Of a DNA stretch of 11,707 nucleotides, positions 1 through 7,893 are shown piece after piece (within the stretch, counting starts at the first letter, position 1; each line of letters opens with the position of its first letter). The notes beneath the pieces were generated by a model that saw only the letters and a list, made by a program, of their open reading frames with translations, had not been told where the DNA came from and ran no database searches. Origin of the DNA: Alphaproteobacteria bacterium (GTDB lineage Bacteria; Pseudomonadota; Alphaproteobacteria; Geminicoccales; Geminicoccaceae). The position numbers were made by a program, and so were the translations under genes. The stretch lies in contig JALSGW010000308.1 of the NCBI GenBank assembly GCA_026982585.1, positions 1 through 11,707 on the forward strand, written 5' to 3'.

Positions 1-40
1 GCGGCTTCGGCGAGCCGCTCGGGGTGCCGGAGCGCGAGGC

Positions 41-880
41 TCAGGCGGACAGGAGCCGTCTTTGCGCCTTGTGGCGATAGAGATGGCGGTCGGCGTGGTC
101 GACCAGGGCCGCGAGCCCGTCCCCGTGGTCGGGAAACAGGGCGCCGCCCACGCTCGCCGAGGGCACGAGGGTGCCGACCGGCAGCTTGACCGGCTGCGCC
201 ACCACCTGTTCGATCTTGAGGGCGAGCCCCTCGAGAACGGCGCGGTCGCCCACCTCCTCGAACAGGATCACGAATTCGTCGCCGCCGAAGCGCGCCACGG
301 TGTCGGAGCGGCGCACCGCCCCGCGCAGCCGCCGCGCCACCGTCTCCAGCATCAGATCGCCGATGTGATGGCCGAACCGGTCGTTCACCCGCTTGAACCC
401 GTCCAGATCCAGCAGCAACAGCCCGCCGCTCACCCGCCGCCGCCGCGCCCGGGCCACCGCATCCTTGAGCTTCTCCTCGAGCAGCCACCGGTTGGCCAGC
501 CCCGTGAGCCGGTCGTGGGTGGCGCGGTGCACAAGCCGCCTTTGATCCACGCGAAAGCGCCACAGTCGCTCGAGGGCCCGCAGCCGCGCCTGCAACCGCC
601 CCTCGTCCCGCCACTCCCCGGCATCGCTCGAGATCGGCAGCACCGTCACATCGGGCGCGATGGCGGCAAGCCGCCACAGATCATCCGCGAGCTCCCCGCC
701 GCGCGCCTCCATGTCCACCAGCAACAGATCCACGGGATGTTCGAGCAGCGCCGCGATGGCCTCGTTGAGGGTGGCCCGATGGTCCAGGAAATAGGACGAA
801 ATACCTGCCTCGTCCAGCATCGCCGCCAGCCGCGCGCGCAGCTCGGGGGCGGCGGCGACCAGCAGCACGTGCAGCTCCAT
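41..880 (-). CDS. GGDEF diguanylate cyclase with degenerate receiver-like N-terminus
   Basis: A 279-residue protein predicted to make cyclic di-GMP from two GTP in the cytosol. Residues 1-110 resemble a response-regulator receiver fold: a possible phospho-acceptor Asp56 sits at the end of the strand DLLLVD, but the acidic pair after strand 1 is replaced by alanines (LLVAAAPELR) and I find no clear conserved Lys, so phosphorylation is doubtful. Residues about 125-279 are a GGDEF domain with DRLTGLANR, DLDGFKRVND, FGGDEF (GGDEF at 199-203) and ADRHLYRHK. An inhibitory I-site RRSD lies at 190-193, five residues ahead of GGDEF, which suggests product inhibition. No membrane segment or EAL domain is seen. 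The ATG at 880 is preferred because GGGAG lies 8 nt upstream; a GTG at 934 would add 18 residues across a palindrome and has no Shine-Dalgarno. It lies 103 nt after addA and may have its own promoter. Function class is sure; the input signal is unknown. Confidence 0.93.
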   Translation of the reverse strand: MELHVLLVAAAPELRARLAAMLDEAGISSYFLDHRATLNEAIAALLEHPVDLLLVDMEARGGELADDLWRLAAIAPDVTVLPISSDAGEWRDEGRLQARLRALERLWRFRVDQRRLVHRATHDRLTGLANRWLLEEKLKDAVARARRRRVSGGLLLLDLDGFKRVNDRFGHHIGDLMLETVARRLRGAVRRSDTVARFGGDEFVILFEEVGDRAVLEGLALKIEQVVAQPVKLPVGTLVPSASVGGALFPDHGDGLAALVDHADRHLYRHKAQRRLLSA

Positions 881-888
881 GTCCCGAA

Positions 889-893
889 CTCCC
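889..893 (-). promoter_or_regulatory. Ribosome binding site of the GGDEF gene
   Basis: Minus-strand GGGAG, 8 nt ahead of the ATG at 880. It decides the start: the alternative GTG at 934 has no comparable purine tract. The site directly touches the 22-bp palindrome at 894-915, so RNA folding there could change access to it. Confidence 0.6.
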
Positions 894-915
894 GCAGGGA
901 AAGGCCTTTCCCTGC
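894..915. promoter_or_regulatory. Perfect 22-bp palindrome upstream of the GGDEF gene
   Basis: Two exact 11-base arms (GCAGGGAAAGG and its complement CCTTTCCCTGC) meet with no spacer, centred between 904 and 905. It lies in the addA/GGDEF gap, 14 nt ahead of the ATG and abutting the Shine-Dalgarno. No T-run follows on the minus strand, so it does not look like an intrinsic terminator. It could be an operator for a dimeric regulator or an mRNA hairpin in the leader. The symmetry is read directly; the role is inference. Confidence 0.55.
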
Positions 916-983
916 TCGGCTCCTCGCCCGCCACGCTTAACCAGATCGGGCGCGGATCGCAATCGCCATCGCGGAAGGATTAC

Positions 984-3900
984 CTAAAATTTGTCCGAAG
1001 ACCGCGCCTCCGGCGGCTCCACCGGGATCCAGTCGACCCGCCCGTTGGCCGTCCACACCACCGCCGCCCGCACCGCCCGGTCCGGATAGAGCTGCTGGAG
1101 CAGCCGGCCGTAGGCGCGGATCTGCGCCACCACCGCCGGCGGCGGCCGGTCGGGCGGGCTCTGGTGGCTTTTGAAGTCCACCAGCACCACGCCGTGGGGG
1201 GTGAGCGCGAAGCGATCGATCCGGCCCTGGACGGGTTCGCCGTCCACCTCGCCGACGATCTCCTGTTCGACGAAGGCATCCGCGGCGAACACCGGCCGCA
1301 GCTCGGGATGGTCGAGAATCCGGGCGGCCTCCTCGACCAATTCGGCAAGCCGCTCCGGCTCCTCTTCGGGAAACAGGCGCCGGGCCGCCTCCCGCCAGCG
1401 CTCGCGGGAAAGGCCTGGGAGATGCTCCAGCAGCCGGTGCAGCATGAGCCCGCGCCGTTGAGCCCGCTCCCCGCCCGCCGCGCGGACGCGAAGGGTGCGG
1501 ACGGGCTCCCCCTCGTTGTCCTCCCCGGCGGACCCGGCAAGGGTGCTTGGGGCATGAGGCCGTCGTGCCGTTTCCTTCGGTGCCGGGCGCCTGATCCACT
1601 CCGGAAGCGGCGCCGACTCAGGAGCCGGCGGGCTGGGGTGCTGCCGCGGCGTGCGCGCGCTTCCGCATCGGTAGATCAGCCATTCGCCGGCAAATCCCTT
1701 GCCGAAGGAGTCGGCCTCCCGCACTTCCACCGCCTTGCCTTCGAGGATGGTGTGGAGATGCGCGTACCAGCTGTCCGGAGCGAGCGGCCGGTTTCCGGAT
1801 GCGGCCTGGGATGCCTGTTGCCGCTCGAGCCATCCGGTGGCGTAGAGCCGGTCCTCGGCGCGGGTGAGGGCCACATAGAGCAGCCTGTTGCGCTCCTCCG
1901 CTTCCCGCCGGCGCTCCCGTTCCACGGCGCGGGCCACCTTTTCGGGTCGTTCCTGCTCGCGGCCGCGCCAGAACGGCATGCCGTCGTCGAGCCACACGAG
2001 CGGGTCGCTCTCGCGGTGGCGGGGCCGGTCTGTGGCATCGGCGAGAATCACCACCGGCGCCTCCAGCCCCTTGGCGCCGTGGACGGTCACCACCCGCACC
2101 GCGTCGCGGTGCTTGTGGGGATCGCGCACGAGCTCGCCGCTCGAGAACTGGAACCAGTGCAGAAACCCCTCGAGACTGGCCGCATGCCCCTCCTCGAAGG
2201 CAAGCGCCTGGGCGAGGAAGGCCTCGATGGGCTCGGCCGCATCCTCCCCGAGCCGCGCGCACAGGCGCTCGCGGCCGCCGTCTGCGCCCAACACCTTGAG
2301 ATAGAACTCGTAGGGGGGTGTGAAGTCCGCGCGCTGCTGCCAGGCGCGAAAGCGTGCAAAGGCCTCCCGAAAGCGTCCGCCATCCGTCTCCGCAAAGCGG
2401 GCGAGCCGCTGGATCAGCGACTGGTCGCCGCGGTCGTGGGCGAGCTGGAACAGCTCCTCCTCTTCGAGCCCGATCAGCGGGCTCTTGAGCAGGCAGGCGA
2501 GGCTGTAGTCGTCCTCCGGCAACAACACCGCCCGTCCCAGGGCGACCAGATCCTGCACCGCCAGGTGATCGCCAAGACGCATGCGATCCACCCCGGCCAC
2601 CGGCACGCCTTCGCGTTTGAGGGCGCGGACCAGGAGCTCCTGGAGCGTGCTTCGGGTCTGCAGCAGGATGAGGATGTCTCCCGGGGCAAGCGGCCTGCCG
2701 CGCGCTTCCAGGATCTCCCCCTCGGCGAGCCAGCGGGCGATGGTGCGGGCGATGGCCTGGGCGAGCCGCGGCTTGGGATCGGGGTTGGGCTGCGGCTCGG
2801 GAAGCGCCCACGGCTCCTGCGGGGCAGTCTGGACCCGCGGCAGGGCGAGCGGCCACAGCTCCACGCGCCCCGCCTCGCCGAGGCGATGCACCTCATGTTC
2901 CAACACCGCCTCTTCCGCAACCACGCCCGCCCGCACCTCGGGCACCCGGGCATACAGCTGGTCCACCACCGACAGCACCGCCTCGGTGGAGCGGAAGGAT
3001 CGGTTCAGGCGAAGGTCCGCGAAGGGGTGGCCGGCGGCTTCCGCCCGGGCGCCCAGGCGCCCTTGGGCCGCCCGGAAATTGTCCACGTCCGCCCCCTGGA
3101 AACTGTAGATGCTCTGTTTGTCGTCGCCGACCACGAAGAAGGTGCGAAGCCCCTCGTGCGCTCCCTCGCCGGCGAGGAACTCGCCGAGCAGGGCCTCGAT
3201 CACCTGCCACTGGCGCGGGCTCGTGTCCTGGGCCTCGTCCACGAGCAGATGTTCCAAGCGCTGATCGAGCTTGAACAGCACCCAGGGCACCCGCTCCTGG
3301 GCGAGCAGCTCGGCGGCCCGGGCGACCAGATCCTCGAAGTCGAGGACCGCTTCGCGCGCCTTGAGGGCCTCGTATTGATCGAGGATGGCGTAGCCCAGCC
3401 GCAGCAAACAATCGGTGCGGAGAAGCCCCTCTGCCGCCCGCATCCGCTCCCGCACCTCCTGCCAGCGGGCGAGCTCGCGCTCGAGGGCCTCTGCAAGCGC
3501 GCCGTCCAGAGCTGGCCGGGATCGGGGACCGAACAGCTCCCTCCTGGGCGTGCCCTCCTTGGTGAACAGCGCGTCCAGGAGCTCGGAGACCCGCCCCGGC
3601 CGCTCCTCGGGGGCGGCGCGAAGCCAGGCTTTGAGCCGTTCGCCGGCCCGTCTCCGGCGCTCGGTGGTATCCGCGGCCAACACCTCGGCGATGCGGTCGA
3701 GCCTCACGGCGTCGAAGGCGCCGTCGGCGCAGGCCTCCTTGAGCAGCTGTTCCGGCGGCCGGCCGGGTGGGAGATCGAAGCGGCGCGCGAGCTCGGCGCA
3801 GAGGACGGCCGTGGATCCGCCACAGGCGGCGCGCAGCTCCAGAAGGCGCAGCCGCTGCGGGCGCAACTCGTCCAACAGGCCGAACAGCCCCTGATCCGCG

Positions 3901-4445
3901 CGCTCTGCGCCCAGGAACGCGAGGGCGCGGCCGAGCGGTCCGTCGGGCTGGGATGCCGCCTCCTCGAGCACCCGGTCCCGGGCCTCGGCGAACAGCTCCC
4001 GCGCCTTGCCCTCGTCCAGGGTGCGGAAGTGGGGCGCCACACCGGCCTCGATGGGAAAGCGGCGCAACAGCCCGGTGCAGAACGCGTGGATGGTGTCGAT
4101 GCGCAGCCCCTGGGGGAGCTCCAGGATGCGCGCGAACAGGCCGCGCGCGCGCTGCAGCACCGCCGCCTCCGGCGGCCCGCCCACGAGCCCCTCGAGGTCG
4201 CGGCGGAGCGCCTCCTCGTCCTCCGTCGCCCAGCTCCGCAAGCGCGCCTCGATGCGCGCGACCATCTCGCGGGCGGCGGCGCGGGTGAAGGTGATGGCGA
4301 GGATTCCCTCCGGATCGGCCCCAAAGAGCAACAGCCGCAGGATGCGGTCGGTGAGCACCCGGGTCTTGCCGGTGCCGGCGTTGGCCACCACCCAGCAGGA
4401 GCGGCCCGGATCGGCGGCTTGCCGTTGGACCGGTGTCGGAATCAC
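984..4445 (-). CDS. addA: Double-strand break repair helicase-nuclease AddA
   Basis: The 1153-residue helicase and nuclease subunit of AddAB, which unwinds and degrades double-stranded DNA ends until Chi-like control yields a 3' tail for RecA. UvrD-like superfamily 1 motifs are all visible: Walker A ANAGTGKT at 21-28, DEAQDTS at 403-409, GDDKQSIYSFQGAD at 440-453, NRSFRS at 481-486, VVTVHGAKGLEAPVVIL around 785-801 and LLYVALTRAEDRLY at 855-868. A Pro/Ala-rich linker (about 930-985) leads to a RecB-family PD-(D/E)XK nuclease with His1003/Glu1007, Asp1077, Asp1090-Phe-Lys1092 and the QxxxY motif (Gln1108, Tyr1112), so both activities look intact. Length fits the proteobacterial family. The start is GTG at 4445, overlapping the addB stop as GTGA, with GGGGGAG 9 nt upstream. 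The frame stays open far upstream to 5990, but that part is out of frame with addB and is a high-GC artefact. It is translationally coupled to addB. Confidence 0.96.
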   Translation of the reverse strand: MIPTPVQRQAADPGRSCWVVANAGTGKTRVLTDRILRLLLFGADPEGILAITFTRAAAREMVARIEARLRSWATEDEEALRRDLEGLVGGPPEAAVLQRARGLFARILELPQGLRIDTIHAFCTGLLRRFPIEAGVAPHFRTLDEGKARELFAEARDRVLEEAASQPDGPLGRALAFLGAERADQGLFGLLDELRPQRLRLLELRAACGGSTAVLCAELARRFDLPPGRPPEQLLKEACADGAFDAVRLDRIAEVLAADTTERRRRAGERLKAWLRAAPEERPGRVSELLDALFTKEGTPRRELFGPRSRPALDGALAEALERELARWQEVRERMRAAEGLLRTDCLLRLGYAILDQYEALKAREAVLDFEDLVARAAELLAQERVPWVLFKLDQRLEHLLVDEAQDTSPRQWQVIEALLGEFLAGEGAHEGLRTFFVVGDDKQSIYSFQGADVDNFRAAQGRLGARAEAAGHPFADLRLNRSFRSTEAVLSVVDQLYARVPEVRAGVVAEEAVLEHEVHRLGEAGRVELWPLALPRVQTAPQEPWALPEPQPNPDPKPRLAQAIARTIARWLAEGEILEARGRPLAPGDILILLQTRSTLQELLVRALKREGVPVAGVDRMRLGDHLAVQDLVALGRAVLLPEDDYSLACLLKSPLIGLEEEELFQLAHDRGDQSLIQRLARFAETDGGRFREAFARFRAWQQRADFTPPYEFYLKVLGADGGRERLCARLGEDAAEPIEAFLAQALAFEEGHAASLEGFLHWFQFSSGELVRDPHKHRDAVRVVTVHGAKGLEAPVVILADATDRPRHRESDPLVWLDDGMPFWRGREQERPEKVARAVERERRREAEERNRLLYVALTRAEDRLYATGWLERQQASQAASGNRPLAPDSWYAHLHTILEGKAVEVREADSFGKGFAGEWLIYRCGSARTPRQHPSPPAPESAPLPEWIRRPAPKETARRPHAPSTLAGSAGEDNEGEPVRTLRVRAAGGERAQRRGLMLHRLLEHLPGLSRERWREAARRLFPEEEPERLAELVEEAARILDHPELRPVFAADAFVEQEIVGEVDGEPVQGRIDRFALTPHGVVLVDFKSHQSPPDRPPPAVVAQIRAYGRLLQQLYPDRAVRAAVVWTANGRVDWIPVEPPEARSSDKF

Positions 4446-7384
4446 GTCTCGCCGCTCCCCCACCACTCCTGCACCCGGGCGAGATGGGCATAGGGATTGT
4501 GGCGCTCCGCCACCCCCGGACGCGGAATCGGCTCGAATGGGCTGGTCTCGCCGAGGAGAAAATGCCCGAGCAAGCGGGCCAGCCCGGTCTCCGCCGCTGC
4601 CAGGGTTTCGGCGAGCTCCGCCTCCTCCAACGTCCTCGGCTTGAAGGGCGGATCGCCACCCGAGAGGTGCCAGTACTCCACCGCCACCGGCTCCGCCTTG
4701 CCGAGACAAGCAAAGCACCCCGAAGCGGCGGCAAGCGCCTCCAGCAACAGCTGCGGCGCCCGGCCGAGCCGCACCTCCGACTTCTCCGGCAGCCGGCCGG
4801 TCTTGTAGTCGACGATGCGGCAGCGCCCCGATTTCAGGCGCTCGATGCGGTCTGCGCGCATGGCGATCTCCACCGCCTCGCCGTCGCCGAGGGGCACGAC
4901 GAGCTCCGCGGATTGTTCCGCAAAGGCGCCCTCCAGCTCCCCGCCACGGGCCAGCACGAAAGCCACGAGCGCCGGCGCCGCGCGCGCGAATCGCGCATGC
5001 CAGATGAGCTGGAGGTGGGGATGGGCGGCAAAGCCGCCAAACTCCTCCTTCGCCCAGGCGAGCAGCCGCTCGAGCGCCTGCTCGGGATGGCCGGGAAGGC
5101 CTTCCTCGGTCATGCGCTTTAGGACGGCGTGGACGGTGCGGCCGCGCTCGGCGGCGCCGGGATCGGCGCCGAGCGGCTCCAGAGGTGCAAGCCCCAGGAT
5201 CCTTCGCGCATAGAACCGGTAGGGATCGTTCACCAGCAGCTCGACGTCGCCGATGGTCAGCCGCGCCGGCCGCGCCTTCCGCGGAGGTGTGGGGCGCGGG
5301 CGCGGTACCGGCCGGTAGGCGTCCGGACGGTCGAGCTGCTCCACCCAGGAGCGCCGCTCCCGGTCCTCGAGCTTCGCAGCATCCCAGCCTGCCGCCTGCA
5401 GCACCGCCTCGAGCCGCTGCCACCAGCGCGAGGCGACGGTGAGCTGGCCCATCTCGTCCCGGCGGCTTCTCGTCAGCACCACCTCCGGGGCCGATGCGGC
5501 CTGGACGAAATCGTGGGCGGCGAAGCCCACCTGCTGGTCCACAGGCGGCAGTCCCAGGGCCGCGCGCATGGCCCGGCTCAGCCACGGACCGGAATCGCGG
5601 GGAGCGGGCCAGCTGCCCTCCTCGAGGGCGCCGAGGATCACCAGATCCGCGGACAGAAGCCGGCTTTCCATGGGCCCGAGGATGGCGAGCCGGGGATGAA
5701 CACCCCAGGCCGGCCGCACCGTCACCTGCGCCATGAGATGGGCGAGCAGGGCGGGGTAGAGGGCGGGCTCGACCGGCTCCGGCAGGGCGCGGGCCGCCTC
5801 CTCCAGCTCGCCCACGAGACGCTCCAGCGCCTGGCCGGCGGGCCCCTGCCAGAGCAGGATGCGCCCCTCCTCGTCGCGGCCGAGCCGTTCGGCTGCCTCG
5901 AGATGGGCCGCGAGCAGCGCCCCGAGCGGCCGGGCCCCGGAGCTGCAGGCGGCGAGCGGCGCCAGGGCGGTTTGGAGCGTCCGCCACCACGCCTTGAGCT
6001 CAGCCGCAACCTCCGGCTGCCCGACCTTCCGCTCCAGCCCCTCGAAACCGCCGGCCGCGCGCACCCCGCGCAACACCCGAAGCTCGAAGCGCCGGGCGAG
6101 CCCGCGGAACGTGCCCGCCGCCATACCGCAACGGGCGAAGGGATGTTTGAGCAAGGCGAGCAGCTGGACCGGGGGTGCGCCCTCGAGGACCGCATGGGCG
6201 AGGTGGAGCAGGAAGGTGCCCGGCGGCGTCTGGTCGAGCGGCACGCCAGCGCTGTCGTCGACGTTGAGCCCCCAACGCGCGAGCTCGGCGCTCACCCGCC
6301 GGGCGAGATGACGGTTGCGGGTGATCAGGATGGCGGTGCGGCCGGGCTGCTCCAGCGCCTCGCGCATGCGCAGGGCGATATAGACGGCCTCCTCCCCCCG
6401 GTCGGCGGCCTCGAACAGGGTGAGACCCTGGAGCGTCGCCGCATCGAAGGGGGGCAGCTCGCGCCACTTGCCGGCGGTGGCCGCGGGCCGCATGACCTCC
6501 CGCCACAGGCGCTCGCGCGCGGCGCCGGCCGGTTCGCCGGGCGATGGAAAGGTGGGAATATCCCGCCGTTCCAGCCGCAGATGGTCCCGCAACAGTCGGG
6601 CGAGCGCCCATTGGGGATGGGACGGGCTTTCCAGCACCGCCCGCCAGCTCTCCTCGTCGAGCTCCCGATCCAGCCCCGGCAGGATGACATAGCCGCGCGG
6701 CAGCCGGGCCACGGCGGCCACAAGCCGCGCCACCGCCGGCACCGTGCCGGTGATGCCGGCGGCGATCACCAGATGCTGGGGCGGCGCCTGCTGCCAGTGC
6801 CGGATCTGGGCCTCGATCACCAGGCGGCGCCGCTCGGCCGGCTCCACCGCACCGCGCTCGGCGAGCACCTTCGGCCACTGGTCCTTGAGGATGCGCAGGA
6901 AGGCGAGCGTCTGCTGCCAATGGACGGCGAGCTCCTCCGGCACCAGCCGCTCCAGCCGGTCCAGCGCCACCTCCTCCGTGGCCAGCTCGTCCAGGAGCGA
7001 GGCGAGCGCGCCCGCATAGCGCACCGCCTGCTCCATGCCGAGCCCGGTCGCCGTGACCAGCCGGCTCAACAGCAGCTGGCGCACCAGGGGCGGCACCGCC
7101 TCCGGCACGGGCTCGCCCCAGGGTGCCGCGATGCCCTCCTCGGCGGCGAGCTCCCCCACCGGCTCGATGCGGGGCAACAGCAGCGCGCGGCCGTTCGCCT
7201 CCGCAGCGAACCGCGCCCGCACCAGGGCGCAGGCGCGCCGCGAGGGCAAGAGCAGGCGCGCCCGGGCGAGCTCCTTTCCCTCCAGGGTCAAAAGCGCCCG
7301 GACCAAGGTGTCCAGAAACGGCCGCTCCGCCGGCAGCACGTACACCCCGGGAGGCGGCCAGGGCTGGTCAGAGACGGGCCTCAT
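4442..7384 (-). CDS. addB: Double-strand break repair protein AddB
   Basis: The 980-residue second subunit of the AddAB helicase-nuclease. The N-terminal part has a helicase-like fold without a Walker A motif, starting near LLLPSRRACALVRARF, so it is expected not to drive unwinding; in studied AddAB this part of AddB contacts Chi. The C-terminal nuclease of the RecB family is complete: Gly-rich RGRTVHAVL with His752, Asp845 in MRADRIERL, Asp859-Tyr-Lys861 in VDYKTGRLP and Gln878 in APQLLLEA. The segment DPYRFYAR at 720-727 stands where Bacillus-type AddB has an iron-sulphur cysteine; only scattered cysteines are present, so the iron-sulphur staple is absent, as in the alphaproteobacterial form as I know it. 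The ATG start lies inside tsaE (17-nt overlap) with no strong Shine-Dalgarno, implying coupling. Its stop overlaps the addA start by four bases. Confidence 0.95.
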   Translation of the reverse strand: MRPVSDQPWPPPGVYVLPAERPFLDTLVRALLTLEGKELARARLLLPSRRACALVRARFAAEANGRALLLPRIEPVGELAAEEGIAAPWGEPVPEAVPPLVRQLLLSRLVTATGLGMEQAVRYAGALASLLDELATEEVALDRLERLVPEELAVHWQQTLAFLRILKDQWPKVLAERGAVEPAERRRLVIEAQIRHWQQAPPQHLVIAAGITGTVPAVARLVAAVARLPRGYVILPGLDRELDEESWRAVLESPSHPQWALARLLRDHLRLERRDIPTFPSPGEPAGAARERLWREVMRPAATAGKWRELPPFDAATLQGLTLFEAADRGEEAVYIALRMREALEQPGRTAILITRNRHLARRVSAELARWGLNVDDSAGVPLDQTPPGTFLLHLAHAVLEGAPPVQLLALLKHPFARCGMAAGTFRGLARRFELRVLRGVRAAGGFEGLERKVGQPEVAAELKAWWRTLQTALAPLAACSSGARPLGALLAAHLEAAERLGRDEEGRILLWQGPAGQALERLVGELEEAARALPEPVEPALYPALLAHLMAQVTVRPAWGVHPRLAILGPMESRLLSADLVILGALEEGSWPAPRDSGPWLSRAMRAALGLPPVDQQVGFAAHDFVQAASAPEVVLTRSRRDEMGQLTVASRWWQRLEAVLQAAGWDAAKLEDRERRSWVEQLDRPDAYRPVPRPRPTPPRKARPARLTIGDVELLVNDPYRFYARRILGLAPLEPLGADPGAAERGRTVHAVLKRMTEEGLPGHPEQALERLLAWAKEEFGGFAAHPHLQLIWHARFARAAPALVAFVLARGGELEGAFAEQSAELVVPLGDGEAVEIAMRADRIERLKSGRCRIVDYKTGRLPEKSEVRLGRAPQLLLEALAAASGCFACLGKAEPVAVEYWHLSGGDPPFKPRTLEEAELAETLAAAETGLARLLGHFLLGETSPFEPIPRPGVAERHNPYAHLARVQEWWGSGET
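4455..4461 (-). promoter_or_regulatory. Ribosome binding site of addA
   Basis: Minus-strand GGGGGAG inside the last codons of addB, 9 nt ahead of the GTG at 4445. It fixes the start of addA within a frame that otherwise stays open for more than 1500 bases upstream. Confidence 0.6.
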
Positions 7385-7859
7385 CGACGAGCCGGGCGAT
7401 CCGCTCGCCCCAGCTTAGTGCCCCTTGGAGCGTGAGCCAACGCGCATGCTCCCCCTTTTCGGGGGCGAAGGCGAGGGTGAGGTCGAGCCTTTCCGCGGAA
7501 AGCCAGGATCCCGCCCGCTCCGGCCATTCCACCAACAGCGCCCCCTCGAAAAGCGCCTCCTCGAAGCCGAGTTCCTCGAGCTCGAGCGGATCGCGGATGC
7601 GGTAGAGGTCGGCATGGGTGAGCACGAGGCCCGGCAGCTCGTAGCGCTGCACCAGGGTGAAGGTCGGGCTCGGCACCTCGAGCGGCGCGCCGGCAAGGCT
7701 CCGCACCACGGCCCGCACCAGCTCGCTCTTGCCCACCCCGAGCTCGCCGGAGAGCGCCACCAGATCGCCCGGCCGAAGCGCGCGCGCAAGCGCGCCTCCA
7801 AAGCGCCGGGTGGCGGCGAGATCGGCGAGCAACAGCCGCATCGGGGCGGCGGCGCTCAT
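7368..7859 (-). CDS. tsaE: tRNA threonylcarbamoyladenosine biosynthesis ATPase TsaE
   Basis: A 163-residue P-loop ATPase that works with TsaB and TsaD in the cytosol to place threonylcarbamoyl on A37 of ANN-decoding tRNAs (t6A). Family marks seen are Walker A GELGVGKS at 38-45 with Lys44, VPSPTFTLVQRY, HADLYRIRDPLELEELG and LLVEWPERA. Length is close to the usual 150-160. The ATG at 7859 is taken, with GAGGG close upstream; Met7 (7841) is an alternative, and the first six residues carry no conserved signal. It begins 34 nt after the ahcY stop and its 3' end overlaps addB by 17 nt. In alphaproteobacteria I remember a cell-wall sugar kinase and a nucleotidyltransferase gene following tsaE; neither is here. 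Confidence 0.95.
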   Translation of the reverse strand: MSAAAPMRLLLADLAATRRFGGALARALRPGDLVALSGELGVGKSELVRAVVRSLAGAPLEVPSPTFTLVQRYELPGLVLTHADLYRIRDPLELEELGFEEALFEGALLVEWPERAGSWLSAERLDLTLAFAPEKGEHARWLTLQGALSWGERIARLVDEARL

Positions 7860-7893
7860 CGCCCTCGCGCCGACGGCTCCGGCATCATCGGCC

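Noticed and set aside
1..18. Hairpin GCGGCT/AGCCGC after the GGDEF stop as a terminator
   Set aside because: Only a 6-bp stem, no T-run visible, and the window ends there; such stems are common by chance at this GC content.
881..983. Sigma-70 promoter TTGCGA-17-TAAGCG in the gap before the GGDEF gene
   Set aside because: The -35 fit is modest and the -10 element matches only the first two bases; too weak to report as a feature in such GC-rich DNA.
879..4493. 1204-residue open frame on the plus strand opposite addA
   Set aside because: Composition is low in structure and typical of antisense shadows in GC-rich genes; addA on the minus strand has complete helicase and nuclease motifs.
4446..5990. 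Extension of the addA frame over addB, giving a 1668-residue protein
   Set aside because: The extra part is Arg/Gly/Ala/Pro-rich with no domain, overlaps the well-supported addB in another frame, and the GTG at 4445 has a Shine-Dalgarno and begins the normal AddA N-terminus.
5129..7435. 768-residue open frame on the plus strand opposite addB
   Set aside because: His/Gln/Arg/Pro-rich shadow with no recognisable domain, while addB explains the region fully.
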